Assembly: GCF_001951015.1 (NCBI RefSeq)
Contig: NZ_CP018914.1
Location: 372,001-436,000, forward strand
From: Rickettsia rickettsii
GTDB taxonomy: Bacteria; Pseudomonadota; Alphaproteobacteria; Rickettsiales; Rickettsiaceae
DNA length: 64,000 nt
Direction of reading: 5' to 3'
Shown: positions 36,433 to 46,251 of the stretch, piece after piece
Layout of the letters: every line of letters begins with the position of its first letter
Position numbering within the stretch: position 1 is the stretch's first letter
Made by a program: the position numbers and the translations under genes
The notes under the pieces: generated by a model
What the model was told of the DNA's origin: nothing
The model's database searches: none
Seen by the model: only the letters and a program-made list of their open reading frames with translations

Positions 36433-36502
36433 CGAGCCATGCAACAACGCAGTAATGACATCGGAAAGGTTAATTTAAAGAAAAACATAAAGGATAAATA
36501 GA

Positions 36503-37387
36503 ATGCATAACACCACAAAAAGAGTAACAGTCCCGGCACTTGAAGAAATCTTATATGAGCCTATAAAAGTGTTAGATTACGGCTTTATTAGAGTTATCGA
36601 CTATATGGGGGATGATAGTGCTATAGTACAAGCAGCTCGTGTGTCTTACGGTAAGGGTACGAAGCAATTAAACCAAGATAAAGGGCTGATAAACTACTTG
36701 CTTCGTCATTATCATACCACTCCTTTTGAGATGTGTGATATCAAGTTCCATATTAAACTACCGATATTTATTGCAAGGCAATGGATTAGGCATAGAACAG
36801 CTAGCGTTAACGAATATTCGGCAAGGTATTCTATTTTAGGTAATGAATTTTATCTACCTGAACCGGCAAATATTGCTTCCCAATCTGCTGTAAATAAACA
36901 ATGTAGGGAAGGGGATAGCTTACCGAAAGAAGTGGCTGAAAAGGTCCTTGCAATTTTAGAGGAAGATGCTAGACAGTGCTACGGGCATTATAAAGAACTG
37001 ATGAATGCCGATGAAGAGGGTAATATTATAGATGAGAACGCCACAGGGATAGCAAGAGAGCTTGCTCGTATGAATTTAACTTTAAATTATTATACGGAAT
37101 GGTATTGGAAGATTAATTTACATAATTTACTTCATTTTTTAAGATTGCGAGCCGACCCTCACGCTCAATATGAAATTAGAGTTTATGCTGAAAAGATGCT
37201 TGAGATAGTCAAAGCTTGGGTTCCTTTTGTTTACGAAGCTTTTGAAGAATATCGTTTGCAGGGAGCAAACATTTCACGTAAAGGTTTGGATGTAATTAAA
37301 AGAATGATAAACGGTGAAAAAGTTACCCATGAAACTAGTGATATGACTAAGAGAGAATGGGAAGAACTGATGAAGATTTTTGGGTAA
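36503..37387 (+). CDS. thyX: Flavin-dependent thymidylate synthase ThyX
   Basis: ThyX makes dTMP from dUMP using methylene-tetrahydrofolate and FAD. The 294-aa protein carries the ThyX motif [15 protein letters not shown] (about residues 97-111, RHR-x7-S). Other family features are [10 protein letters not shown] (about 45-54) and [12 protein letters not shown], and [20 protein letters not shown] with [18 protein letters not shown] near the C-terminus. This replaces a ThyA-type enzyme, as is typical of Rickettsia. A purine-rich stretch (aaggataaa) lies before the ATG. Confidence 0.96.
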   Translation: MHNTTKRVTVPALEEILYEPIKVLDYGFIRVIDYMGDDSAIVQAARVSYGKGTKQLNQDKGLINYLLRHYHTTPFEMCDIKFHIKLPIFIARQWIRHRTASVNEYSARYSILGNEFYLPEPANIASQSAVNKQCREGDSLPKEVAEKVLAILEEDARQCYGHYKELMNADEEGNIIDENATGIARELARMNLTLNYYTEWYWKINLHNLLHFLRLRADPHAQYEIRVYAEKMLEIVKAWVPFVYEAFEEYRLQGANISRKGLDVIKRMINGEKVTHETSDMTKREWEELMKIFG

Positions 37388-37424
37388 TGTATGTCATTCC
37401 TGCGAAAGCAGGAATGACATACAA
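37388..37424. repeat. Short RPE-derived hairpin, cattcctgcgaaagcagg family
   Basis: gtatgtcattcctgc pairs with gcaggaatgacatac with only a few bases in the loop. Directly after the thyX stop. Confidence 0.85.
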
Positions 37425-37461
37425 CAACCATAACGGAATTTGATAAAAAGGAGTATTTTAA

Positions 37462-38796
37462 GTGAGAAATATTATATATTTTATACTATCACTATTATTT
37501 AGCGTTACCAGCTATGCACTTGAAACAATAAACATTGAGCATGGGCGAGCTGACCCAACACCTATAGCGGTCAATAAATTTTATGCCGATAATTCTGCCG
37601 CTGATGTATTAGGTCACGATATGGTTAAAGTTATCTCTAATGATTTAAAGCTTTCGGGGTTATTCCGTCCTATTTCTGCTGCCTCTTTTATAGAAGAGAA
37701 GACAGGAATAGAATATAAACCGCTTTTTGCTGCATGGCGTCAAATTAATGCTAGTCTTTTAGTAAACGGTGAAGTTAAAAAACTAGAAAGCGGTAAATTT
37801 CAAATTAGCTTTATATTATGGGATACGTTGCTTGAAAAACAGCTCGTCGGTGAAATTCTTGAAGTACCGAAAAATCTATGGAGAAGAGCAGCACATAAAA
37901 TTGCCGATAAAATTTATGAAAAAATTACCGGTGATGCAGGTTATTTTGACACTAAAATAGTGTATGTATCAGAAAGCAGCTCTTTACCGAAAATAAAAAG
38001 AATTGCTTTGATGGATTATGACGGTGCTAATAATAAATACCTTACCAATGGAAAGTCACTAGTCTTAACCCCAAGATTTGCTCGTTCGGCGGATAAGATT
38101 TTTTATGTTTCATATGCTACTAAAAGAAGAGTACTTGTTTATGAAAAAGATTTAAAAACAGGCAAAGAAAGTGTAGTAGGTGATTTTCCCGGTATATCTT
38201 TTGCTCCTAGATTCTCACCAGACGGTAGAAAAGCTGTAATGTCGATAGCTAAAAACGGCTCGACGCATATTTATGAAATCGACCTTGCTACTAAACGGCT
38301 TCATAAATTGACTGACGGATTCGGTATTAATACCTCTCCTAGCTATTCACCGGACGGTACAAAAATTGTATATAATTCCGATAGAAACGGTGTGCCTCAA
38401 TTATATATCATGAATTCAGACGGAAGTGACGTTCAGCGTATTAGTTTTGGCGGTGGTTCTTACGCAGCTCCTAGCTGGTCGCCTAGAGGAGACTATATAG
38501 CATTTACTAAGATTACTAAAGGAGACGGAGGAAAAACTTTTAATATCGGAATTATGAAAGCATGTCCTCAAGATAATAAGAATAGTGAAAGGATAATAAC
38601 AAGCGGATATTTAGTCGAAAGTCCTTGTTGGTCGCCTAACGGACGAGTTATTATGTTTGCTAAAGGTTGGCCGTCGAGCGCTAAAGCTCCAGGAAAAAAC
38701 AAAATTTTTGCAATTGATCTAACAGGTCATAATGAAAGAGAAATTATGACACCGGCAGATGCTTCTGATCCAGAATGGTCAGGTGTACTGAACTAA
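37462..38796 (+). CDS. tolB: Tol-Pal system beta-propeller protein TolB
   Basis: TolB is the periplasmic partner of Pal and TolA in the Tol-Pal envelope system. The 444-aa protein starts at GTG, preceded by aaaaggag at a normal distance. A signal peptide is present (about residues 1-19). The N-terminal domain is followed by a six-bladed propeller with repeated S-P-D-G motifs: [47 protein letters not shown] and [13 protein letters not shown]. tolQRA lie about 12 kb away (50722-52839), so the tol genes are split, as in other Rickettsia. pal is not in the window. Confidence 0.95.
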   Translation: MRNIIYFILSLLFSVTSYALETINIEHGRADPTPIAVNKFYADNSAADVLGHDMVKVISNDLKLSGLFRPISAASFIEEKTGIEYKPLFAAWRQINASLLVNGEVKKLESGKFQISFILWDTLLEKQLVGEILEVPKNLWRRAAHKIADKIYEKITGDAGYFDTKIVYVSESSSLPKIKRIALMDYDGANNKYLTNGKSLVLTPRFARSADKIFYVSYATKRRVLVYEKDLKTGKESVVGDFPGISFAPRFSPDGRKAVMSIAKNGSTHIYEIDLATKRLHKLTDGFGINTSPSYSPDGTKIVYNSDRNGVPQLYIMNSDGSDVQRISFGGGSYAAPSWSPRGDYIAFTKITKGDGGKTFNIGIMKACPQDNKNSERIITSGYLVESPCWSPNGRVIMFAKGWPSSAKAPGKNKIFAIDLTGHNEREIMTPADASDPEWSGVLN

Positions 38797-38840
38797 TGTC
38801 ATTTCTACGGAAGCATTGTTGGGTGGATCGTTTTTCCGTT

Positions 38841-38922
38841 GTCATACCGTGACTTAATCGCGGTATCCAGTAAAAGTACTATTAGTTGTTTTTGGATCCT
38901 GTGGTCAAGCCACGGGATGACA
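38841..38922. repeat. Palindrome, gtcataccgtg...ccacgggatgac family
   Basis: gtcataccgtgacttaatcg (left) pairs with cacgggatgac (right); inner ggtatccag pairs with tggatcc. A related copy is at 50501-50601. It lies between tolB and rpoH. Confidence 0.75.
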
Positions 38923-38934
38923 GTCCAATAAGGC

Positions 38935-39816
38935 TTAAGCTACTTCTCTACTATGGTTTAAAATAAACTTCTTTATTTTTTCAAAAGCCGTATTTTCTAT
39001 TTGTCTAATACGTTCCTTAGAAATATTATACTCATTGCTTAGAATATCTAGAGTTTTAGGAGTATCCGTTAATTTACGCTCTGTTAAAATACGCAGTTCC
39101 CTGTCATTTAAAATCTTCATAGCATTTGATAGTAACTGCCTTTTACTGGTAGAATTTTGCTTATTAATAGCCATAGCTTCAGGAGTAGGGCGTGTTTCCG
39201 GTAATAGTTCTATTAATTCTCCGGATTCTGCATCGTCATTATTTATAGAGTTATTTAACGATAAATCAGGACCTGAAATTCTAGTATTCATTTCAGAAAC
39301 TTCATTAACCGAAACGCCTAGCTCATCTGCTATTTGTACAAAATCATCGGTAGTAATAGCCCTTGAGTATAAATTAGTAATTTTATGCTTAACTTTATTA
39401 AGACTAAAAAATAATTTTTTTTGTGCGGTCGTTGTTCCCATCTTTACTAATGACCAAGATTTTAATATATATTCTTGTATGGCTGCTTTAATCCACCACA
39501 TCGCATATGTTGATAGGCGAAAACCAAGTTCGGGATTGAATTTTTTTACTGCCTGCATTAAACCTATATTACCTTCTGAAACCAATTCGGTAATAGGAAG
39601 ACCGTAAGTCCTATAGCCGCTTGCAATTTTTGCAACAAGTTTAAGATGGCTTGTTACTAATTTATGTGCAGCTTGTAAATCATTCCCTTCTAAATAGGAT
39701 TTTGCTAATAACAATTCTTCTTCTTGCGTAAGTGAAGGAATTTTATTGATTTTCTGTAAGTAGCTATAAAATCCTGATTCGCTAGAAATTGCTAATGCAT
39801 TAATATTATTAGTCAT
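38935..39816 (-). CDS. rpoH: RNA polymerase sigma-32 factor RpoH
   Basis: RpoH directs heat-shock transcription. The 293-aa protein has region 2 (ELVSEGNIGLMQAVKKF, then LSTYAMWWIKAAIQEYI), the RpoH box (AQKKLFFSLNKVK, about residues 131-143), which distinguishes it from the housekeeping sigma, and region 4.2 (LSNEYNISKERIRQIENTAF, about 260-279). Length is normal and the frame clean. Likely targets in this window include hslVU, although I did not find a clear sigma-32 promoter there. Confidence 0.95.
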   Translation of the reverse strand: MTNNINALAISSESGFYSYLQKINKIPSLTQEEELLLAKSYLEGNDLQAAHKLVTSHLKLVAKIASGYRTYGLPITELVSEGNIGLMQAVKKFNPELGFRLSTYAMWWIKAAIQEYILKSWSLVKMGTTTAQKKLFFSLNKVKHKITNLYSRAITTDDFVQIADELGVSVNEVSEMNTRISGPDLSLNNSINNDDAESGELIELLPETRPTPEAMAINKQNSTSKRQLLSNAMKILNDRELRILTERKLTDTPKTLDILSNEYNISKERIRQIENTAFEKIKKFILNHSREVA

Positions 39817-39917
39817 ACTAACCTTAAAAACTATTTTTTTATACTAACACTTTTATACTAACACATATATGATCTAAAATAAACTTTTTCTAGAATATTT
39901 TTAAATAAAATCAAATA

Positions 39918-40484
39918 ATGTCTAAAAAATCCAATAAAAATTTAGCTTTTTCCTTGCTGGGATTAATAATTAGTATGGTGTTACTCAGTTTTGCTTCCGT
40001 ACCTATCTATAATTTATTTTGTAAAGTTACAGGATATGGCGGCACTACTGCAAAAGAAACGGTGAGTGTATATTCTAAGGTAAAAGGCACTAAACCTATA
40101 ATTATCGAGTTTGATGCTAATGTTGATAAAGATTTACCTTGGCGGTTTATTCCAAGGCAGCAAAGAGTGCAAATTGTTCCGGGGCAGAATACTCTAGTGT
40201 TCTATGAAACGGAGAATCTAAGCGATAACGATATAATAGGTACTTCCGTATATAATGTTACTCCAAATAAAGCAGGAAAATATTTCGTAAAAATTCATTG
40301 TTTTTGTTTTGAAGAACAATTATTAAAAGCCGGCGAAAGAGTCTTAATGCCGGTTACATTTTATATAGATAAGGATTTTGAGCTTGACCCTGAAATGCAA
40401 GACATTAAAGTACTTACTTTATCTTATAGTTTTTTTAAAGTACGAGAGATGTCGTCATTGCGAGGAAATTACGTAAGTAATTGA
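39918..40484 (+). CDS. ctaG: Cytochrome c oxidase assembly protein CtaG/Cox11
   Basis: CtaG inserts copper into the CuB site of cytochrome c oxidase. The 188-aa protein has one N-terminal helix (about residues 7-29) and a periplasmic domain. The copper-binding motif is [12 protein letters not shown] (about 124-135, C-x-C). The helix is followed by [20 protein letters not shown], a family hallmark. The last ten residues ([10 protein letters not shown]) come from the palindromic repeat starting at 40451, so the native C-terminus has been replaced. Confidence 0.93.
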   Translation: MSKKSNKNLAFSLLGLIISMVLLSFASVPIYNLFCKVTGYGGTTAKETVSVYSKVKGTKPIIIEFDANVDKDLPWRFIPRQQRVQIVPGQNTLVFYETENLSDNDIIGTSVYNVTPNKAGKYFVKIHCFCFEEQLLKAGERVLMPVTFYIDKDFELDPEMQDIKVLTLSYSFFKVREMSSLRGNYVSN

Positions 40485-40554
40485 CGAAGCAATCTCAGGA
40501 GTTTGTTATTATTTCATGAGATTGCCACGCTCTCTACGTTCGCTCGTAATGACG
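40451..40554. repeat. RPE, cattgcgagg family, overlapping the ctaG 3' end
   Basis: gtcgtcattgcgagg and the complementary ctcgtaatgac; inner gcaatctcaggag and tgagattgc. Codons of ctaG run into its left arm and stop there (40482-40484). Confidence 0.9.
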
Positions 40555-40581
40555 GCTTTGGAATTATGCAACAACACCGGC

Positions 40582-41562
40582 TCATTGAATATACTCGATA
40601 ACCCATTTACGAAGTCTAACAATCGTCGGAGTATTTATAAGAGAGGTAGCAGGTAAAACTTTGCCGTTAGTATTAAAATTAATTATAGGATCTATACCGT
40701 ATATGCTATACCAAGGTTTTAACGGTGAGCTATTTGAATATTTACGGTGGAACCAAGATAAAGAAGGTGTTGTTTCTTCATATTCTATTACTTTAACCGA
40801 TTGTGGATTTTTATGATATATAAGGCTCAGTACCGATTGATCGGAATGATGCCATTTATATTCATCGTAGTTAGGATGGATATTATAATTTTTACCTGAA
40901 AGAATTCTAATATCTTCACAACTTTTTAGCCATTTTTCAATGAAAGAACGAGAAAGCTTGGTATTACGCACAATAATAACGGCACTCCAAATGTGATCGT
41001 CATTTCTGCATTCGTCTGTAAGGCAATCCATTAAAGCAAAAGTTTCGCCTTTAACAAAACTACCGTTTTTACGATTGCGATCATGTACCAGTAATATATC
41101 ATTATCGCCTAAAAGATTTGTTAAATTACTGATATGCTTTTTAATAACAAATGCTGAATCTAAATATACTATAATAGCTCCTTCTGGTGCATTTTTCATT
41201 GTTTCAAGTATAATATAAGGCTTCCATAGCCATAACCCCGCTCCTGCAGGTGCATTAAAAATTTCTTGGTTTTTTTCTATAAACGCTTGATTTATGTGCT
41301 TTTTCTTATAGTTAAATATGAAGTCTATACCTTTATTAATTGCATAATGAGTGGTTGCATTTTGATTACGATAAACATACTCCAGACCGTCGGCATAAGA
41401 AACTAAATAAATTGGTTCTTTTATGGAATTCTGAATAGATAAATCTACTTTTTGTAACGATAAGTCATTAAGAAAACCTTGACGTGCATATTCTAAAATA
41501 ATCAGTATGAAATAAATTAGAGCTAATGTAATAACTGTTTTGTATAATATTTTAAATAACAT
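40582..41562 (-). CDS. Membrane-anchored glycosyltransferase-like protein
   Basis: A 326-aa protein with an N-terminal helix (about residues 5-27) and a soluble domain. Features resembling nucleotide-sugar transferases are AGLWLWKPYIILETMKNAPE (about 107-126), then GAIIVYLDSAFVI (about 128-140), like the D-x-D region, and a later WHHSDQSVLSLIYHK segment. In relatives with GYGYW-W-K-P-Y the next motif is D-A-G-C; here it is DSAF. The substrate is unknown; a role in surface polysaccharide is plausible. Other possibilities remain. Confidence 0.5.
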   Translation of the reverse strand: MLFKILYKTVITLALIYFILIILEYARQGFLNDLSLQKVDLSIQNSIKEPIYLVSYADGLEYVYRNQNATTHYAINKGIDFIFNYKKKHINQAFIEKNQEIFNAPAGAGLWLWKPYIILETMKNAPEGAIIVYLDSAFVIKKHISNLTNLLGDNDILLVHDRNRKNGSFVKGETFALMDCLTDECRNDDHIWSAVIIVRNTKLSRSFIEKWLKSCEDIRILSGKNYNIHPNYDEYKWHHSDQSVLSLIYHKNPQSVKVIEYEETTPSLSWFHRKYSNSSPLKPWYSIYGIDPIINFNTNGKVLPATSLINTPTIVRLRKWVIEYIQ

Positions 41563-41615
41563 ATAATTTTTGCATTATTTGAAGCATTTTGTCATTCCCA
41601 GGTGGATTAGTAAAG

Positions 41616-41714
41616 CGTTATTGCGAGGAAATACGAAGTATTGACGAAGCAATCTCAGGAGTTTGTTATTATTTCATGAGATTGCCACGCAGCCTACGGC
41701 TGCTTGCAATGACG
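41616..41714. repeat. RPE, cattgcgagg family
   Basis: cgttattgcgagga pairs with tgcttgcaatgacg; the inner caatctcaggag/tgagattgccacg pair is nearly identical to that of the element at 40451. Confidence 0.85.
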
Positions 41715-41823
41715 AAATCGATAATTATTAGACAACGCCAATTATAGCATTTTAATATATTAAAAGATAGTGTTGTAATTTAATTATAAATTTAGTATAA
41801 TTTATTGTTTGTTTAAGGTTGGT

Positions 41824-42921
41824 ATGATTAATTTAGGGGCTAAGCAGTCTACTATAGTTGTCGCAATGTCAGGCGGGGTTGATAGTTCGGCGGTTGCCGC
41901 AATGCTGAATGAACAAGGACATAATGTTATAGGTATTACCTTGCAGCTATATGATCACGGTATGGCAGTAGGGAAGAAAAATGCCTGTTGTGCCGGTCAG
42001 GATATTTACGATGCTAAAATGGTAGCAAATAAGCTAGGTATTCCCCATTACGTACTTGATTATGAGAGCAAATTTAAAGAGTCGGTAATAGATAATTTCG
42101 TCGATAGCTATTTACAAGGTGAAACACCGCTTCCATGTGTGCAATGTAATAAATCGGTAAAGTTCAGGGATCTAATTAAAACGGCTAGAGAGCTTGGAGC
42201 AGATAAGCTTGCTACCGGTCATTACGTACGAAAAATAAACGGTGATAATGGAGCGGAATTACATACAGGGCTTGATCCAGCAAAAGATCAAAGTTATTTT
42301 TTATTTACGACAACTAAAGAGCAATTAGAATATTTACGTTTCCCTCTAGGAGGGCTTACTAAGGGTGAAACACGAAAGCTTGCTAGTAAATTTGGGCTTG
42401 AGGTAGCGGATAAGCCCGACAGCCAAGATATTTGTTTCATACCTGACGGAAATTATAAGAGCGTAATAAATAAAATACGTCCAAATAGTAGTGAAAGCGG
42501 TAAAATTATTCATGTAAACGGGTTTGAGTTAGGAGAGCATAGCGGTATAATTAACTACACCATAGGGCAACGTCGTGGTCTTGGTATAGCTTATAATGAG
42601 CCTTTATATGTAGTAAAGATTGATCCTAAGGACAATATAGTATATGTAGGACCGGAGTCCGCATTAAACGTGCAGGAATTTATCATTAGAGATGTGAATT
42701 GGCTTGCAGATGAGATTAAAGATAACGAAAAGTTAGAAGTAGCAGTTAAAATTCGCTCGACAAGACCGCCGCGTCTAGCTGAAATAAGTAAACTCGGTGA
42801 TGATAAAATGAAAGTAAAATTTTTATGCAAAGAAAAAGCCGTTGCCCCTGGGCAAGCATGCGTTATTTATGCCGGTGCAAGAGTACTTGGCGGCGGATGG
42901 ATTACTAGAGAGATAAGGTAA
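41824..42921 (+). CDS. mnmA: tRNA-specific 2-thiouridylase MnmA
   Basis: MnmA puts sulfur on U34 of tRNA-Glu, -Gln and -Lys. I choose the ATG at 41824 (MINLGAKQST) over an upstream TTG at 41809, because the shorter form fits the family start. The 365-aa protein has the PP-loop VAMSGGVDSSAVAAML (about residues 12-27). The catalytic cysteines are in PLPCVQCNKSVKF (about 100-112) and QDICFIPDG (about 201-209). The C-terminal domain is complete (VAPGQACVIYAGARVLGGGW). No damage is visible. Confidence 0.95.
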   Translation: MINLGAKQSTIVVAMSGGVDSSAVAAMLNEQGHNVIGITLQLYDHGMAVGKKNACCAGQDIYDAKMVANKLGIPHYVLDYESKFKESVIDNFVDSYLQGETPLPCVQCNKSVKFRDLIKTARELGADKLATGHYVRKINGDNGAELHTGLDPAKDQSYFLFTTTKEQLEYLRFPLGGLTKGETRKLASKFGLEVADKPDSQDICFIPDGNYKSVINKIRPNSSESGKIIHVNGFELGEHSGIINYTIGQRRGLGIAYNEPLYVVKIDPKDNIVYVGPESALNVQEFIIRDVNWLADEIKDNEKLEVAVKIRSTRPPRLAEISKLGDDKMKVKFLCKEKAVAPGQACVIYAGARVLGGGWITREIR

Positions 42922-42924
42922 TTG

Positions 42925-43007
42925 TGTCATTACGAGGAGGGAAGCGACGTGGCACTCTAGTTAGACCTCATGAGATTGCCACGCTCCTTTTAGTCGCTCG
43001 CAATGAG
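42925..43007. repeat. RPE, cattgcgagg family, short form
   Basis: tgtcattacgaggag pairs roughly with ctcgcaatgaga. It lies between mnmA and the permease gene. Confidence 0.75.
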
Positions 43008-43050
43008 AGACAATTCACAAAAAATAAGCTCACTAAAACAGGAGAAACTA

Positions 43051-44448
43051 ATGAGTTTTTTAAGGAAGAAAAGTTTTGAATCAGTAAAAGAGATAGGCAG
43101 TTCAAGCGGTTTTAGCAAGACACTTGGAGCATTCGATTTAATATTACTGGGTCTTGGTGCGATGATCGGCACAGGCGTATTCGTCGTTACCGGTATAATT
43201 GCTGCTAAATATTCAGGACCTGCAGTAATGTTATCTTATGCGATTGCAGGTATTACCTGTATCTTTGTAGCGCTTGTTTATACTGAACTTGCTGCAATGC
43301 TTCCGACATCAGGAAGTATTTACACTTATTCCTATGTAGCGTTTGGCGAAGTATTTGCTTGGATGATCGGTAGTGTTATAATATTAGAACTTGGTTTTGC
43401 TGCAGGAATAGTAGCTGCAGGCTGGTCGGGCTACGTACAAGGAATACTAGCAGCAGGTGGAATCAATTTACCGAAAGAATTAACTACTGTACCGACAAAC
43501 GGCGGTATAATAAATTTACCGGCATTTTTAATCTCGGGATTTATTGGATTTATTTTATATTTAGGTACTAAAGATAGTAAGAGACTAAATGCAATTTTAG
43601 TTTTCATAAAAATGACTGCAATATTTGTATTTATACTCGCTGCTGCCCCTCATTTTGATGCTACTAACTGGAGTAATTTTATGCCTTTCGGTTTTAGTAA
43701 TGTTTTAGTAGGTGCGTCTATTTTATTCTTAGCTTTTACGGGTTTTGGAACGATTGCAACCGCAGCTGAGGAGTGTAAAAATCCAAAACGCGATATAATG
43801 ATCGGTATTATTGGCTCACTTGTTCTAACTACTATAGTTTATGTAACAATGGCAGGGCTTGTTACCGGTATTGCACCTTTTGATCAGTTAAATAACGATC
43901 AACCGCTTGCTTATGCTTTAACTATCAATAATAGCAAGATCGGCTCTGCTATTGTTGCAACCGGAGCAGTTTGCGGTATGATGACGGTGTTGATGATGAA
44001 TATTTACGGTACTTCTCGTATTTTTTATGCTATTGCACGTGACGGTTTACTACCGAAAAGTTTTGCAAAGCTGCACCCAAAATATGATAGTCCGTATATT
44101 ACGATTATAATATTTGCTTCTTTAGCCGCTATCCTTGGAGGATTTTGTTCTACGGAATTATTAACGCAATTAACTTCAATGGGAGCTCTTATTGATTATA
44201 TAACCGTTACAATAATAGTGGTATTATTTAGGGTAACGCTACCTGATGCTCAAAGACCTTTTAGATGTCCTTTAGTATTTATTATCGTACCGTTTATTTT
44301 AATTGCTTGTGCATATTTACTATTTATTCAAATATATGACGGTGAATTTAATCTATTAACCGCAGGTCGTGTATTAATATATTGGTTTATTACAATATTT
44401 GTTTTATATATTATAAGATCGTTTTTTATGCAAAAAGAGCAGAATTAA
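43051..44448 (+). CDS. APC-family amino acid permease
   Basis: A polytopic transporter of about 465 aa with about 12 helices. The start at 43051 has a good ribosome binding site (aggag at 43041); an upstream start at 43003 lies in the RPE and is unlikely. Family marks are LGLGAMIGTGVFVVTGIIAA in the first helix (about residues 36-55) and FLAFTGFGTIATAAEECKNPKRDI (about 228-251). It belongs to the cationic amino acid (CAT/YfnA-like) branch. Such permeases import host amino acids; the substrate is not evident from the sequence. Confidence 0.88.
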   Translation: MSFLRKKSFESVKEIGSSSGFSKTLGAFDLILLGLGAMIGTGVFVVTGIIAAKYSGPAVMLSYAIAGITCIFVALVYTELAAMLPTSGSIYTYSYVAFGEVFAWMIGSVIILELGFAAGIVAAGWSGYVQGILAAGGINLPKELTTVPTNGGIINLPAFLISGFIGFILYLGTKDSKRLNAILVFIKMTAIFVFILAAAPHFDATNWSNFMPFGFSNVLVGASILFLAFTGFGTIATAAEECKNPKRDIMIGIIGSLVLTTIVYVTMAGLVTGIAPFDQLNNDQPLAYALTINNSKIGSAIVATGAVCGMMTVLMMNIYGTSRIFYAIARDGLLPKSFAKLHPKYDSPYITIIIFASLAAILGGFCSTELLTQLTSMGALIDYITVTIIVVLFRVTLPDAQRPFRCPLVFIIVPFILIACAYLLFIQIYDGEFNLLTAGRVLIYWFITIFVLYIIRSFFMQKEQN

Positions 44449-44459
44449 GAGGGGGATAT

Positions 44460-44564
44460 CCGTCATTGCGAGGAGAGGCAAAGCCTTGACGTGGCAATCT
44501 CAGGAATTTTGTACTACTTCATGAGATTGCCACGTCAAGGCTTTGCCTCTCCTCGCAATGACGG
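44460..44564. repeat. RPE, cattgcgagg family, near-perfect 43-base arms
   Basis: 44460-44502 (ccgtcattgcgagg...) is the exact reverse complement of 44522-44564, with a 19-base loop. An outer atccacgcaac follows about 10 bases to the right. It lies between the permease gene and hisS. Confidence 0.95.
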
Positions 44565-44603
44565 TTTCAGTATGTATCCACGCAACAAAACAAAATTAAC
44601 CAA

Positions 44604-45848
44604 ATGACTGAACAGCTGCAACCACTCCGAGGAATGAAAGATCTCTTGCCGGATGATTATAAAGTTCACGACTATATAATTAACAAAGCAAGAGATGTGG
44701 GAGTATTGTACGGCTATAAACAAATGAGTACTCCTATTGTGGAGTATACTAAAGTCTTTAACCGTTCGATGGGTGAAAGCTCTGACGTAATCAGCAAAGA
44801 AATCTATAGTTTTTTAGATAAAAGTAATGATTGCGTAGCATTACGACCTGAATTTACAGCATGTATTATAAGAAGCATCATCTCAAACAGATTACAACAT
44901 AAATTACCATTAAAGTTTTTCTCTACCGGTCCTGTTTTTCGTTATGATAGACCGCAAGCAGGGCGTCAAAGACAATTTCACCAACTAAATTATGAGTATA
45001 TCGGTGCTAAAGGAGCAATTACTGATGCTGATACTTTGAAGTTAGCCGTTGATATATTAAAAGCACTCGAAATAGAGCAGGATACTACCTTAGAGCTTAA
45101 CTCTCTTGGATGTAATGAATCAAGAAGAGTTTATCAGCAAAAATTAGTAGAATATCTAAATGATTTTAAAGAGCAATTATCAGAAGAAAGCAAAATAAGG
45201 TTATCCAAAAATCCAATGCGGATACTTGATTCTAAAAGTGAGACTGATCAGAAAATAATAGCAAACGCACCGGTTTTATCTGAATATTACACTGATGAAT
45301 CCAAAGAATATTTTGAGGAGTTAATACAGTATCTAGATATTTTAGGTGTGAAATATAGCATAAATCCACGCTTGGTTAGAGGGCTTGATTATTATTGCCA
45401 TACTGCTTTTGAATTCACTACAAAAAAGTTAGGGAGCCAATCTACTATTCTAGCTGGTGGACGTTATGACGGGCTTGCTAAAATCATGGGTAATAACGAT
45501 GATGTGCCGGCTATCGGTTTTGCTGCCGGTATTGAGCGAATTGCTTTAATGCGGGAATATGATGTATCTGAAGTTAAGCCGGTATTTGTATTACCTATAG
45601 GCAAAAATAATATTTGCTATGCTTTAGAAATTGTAGATAAATTGCGAACAGAAAATATTGCTATTATCATAGAATCCCTAGGTAAAATAGCTAAAAGAAT
45701 GCAACGCATTTTTAATGAAAATGCTCAATTTATTATTTTTATAGGTGACGAAGAGCAGGCGAATAATAACTTAAAAATTAAAGACTTAAAAAAAGAAGAA
45801 GAATATATAGTAGATTTTGCAAAAGCTCTTGAGCTATTGAAGAAATAA
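44604..45848 (+). CDS. hisS: Histidyl-tRNA synthetase
   Basis: HisS charges tRNA-His. The 414-aa class II synthetase has motif 1 (about residues 30-60) and motif 2 ([20 protein letters not shown], about 108-127). The histidine motifs are [13 protein letters not shown] (about 259-271) and [12 protein letters not shown]. Motif 3 is [14 protein letters not shown] (about 301-314), and the anticodon-binding domain follows. The start [12 protein letters not shown] is typical of the family. Confidence 0.95.
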   Translation: MTEQLQPLRGMKDLLPDDYKVHDYIINKARDVGVLYGYKQMSTPIVEYTKVFNRSMGESSDVISKEIYSFLDKSNDCVALRPEFTACIIRSIISNRLQHKLPLKFFSTGPVFRYDRPQAGRQRQFHQLNYEYIGAKGAITDADTLKLAVDILKALEIEQDTTLELNSLGCNESRRVYQQKLVEYLNDFKEQLSEESKIRLSKNPMRILDSKSETDQKIIANAPVLSEYYTDESKEYFEELIQYLDILGVKYSINPRLVRGLDYYCHTAFEFTTKKLGSQSTILAGGRYDGLAKIMGNNDDVPAIGFAAGIERIALMREYDVSEVKPVFVLPIGKNNICYALEIVDKLRTENIAIIIESLGKIAKRMQRIFNENAQFIIFIGDEEQANNNLKIKDLKKEEEYIVDFAKALELLKK

Positions 45849-45999
45849 GATTTTTTCTTGTTATACTGTGAACCTTCTATGGTATCCATCACAACTAACT
45901 TTAAGTAATAAGCATTTATGAATCTTGCCACAAGCTCGGCATTGCCCGCATGGCTCTTATGTTATGCCTGCATAGGTCTTGTGGTGTGGATACTGAAGG

Positions 46000-46120
46000 T
46001 CGTCATTGCAAGGAAAAACTGTAAGTTTTGACGCAGCAATCCAGTAAAAAATTCTGATTTACAGAATTTTTTTTATTATTGTTTTGGACTGCCACGCAGT
46101 CTACGACTGCTCGCAATGAC
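46000..46120. repeat. RPE, cattgcgagg family, with outer arms
   Basis: tcgtcattgcaagga pairs with ctcgcaatgac; inner caatccagtaaaaaattctg pairs with cagaatttttt. Outer tggtgtggatac (left) and gtatctatgcaacaac (right) also pair. The rest of the 45849-46251 gap shows no gene. Confidence 0.85.
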
Positions 46121-46251
46121 AGGGCGGTATCTATGCAACAACGCCTTCGCTGGAATGTCATAAAACGAGCAGTGCAACAAGAGCTGCAGTTGTTCACAAT
46201 GGCGATTAGGTGTTTATACAATCACACCATTTAACCACGACATCTAAAAAT

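Noticed and set aside
39035-39607. A 190-codon plus-strand frame opposite rpoH
   Set aside because: Antisense shadow; rpoH itself has complete sigma-32 motifs.
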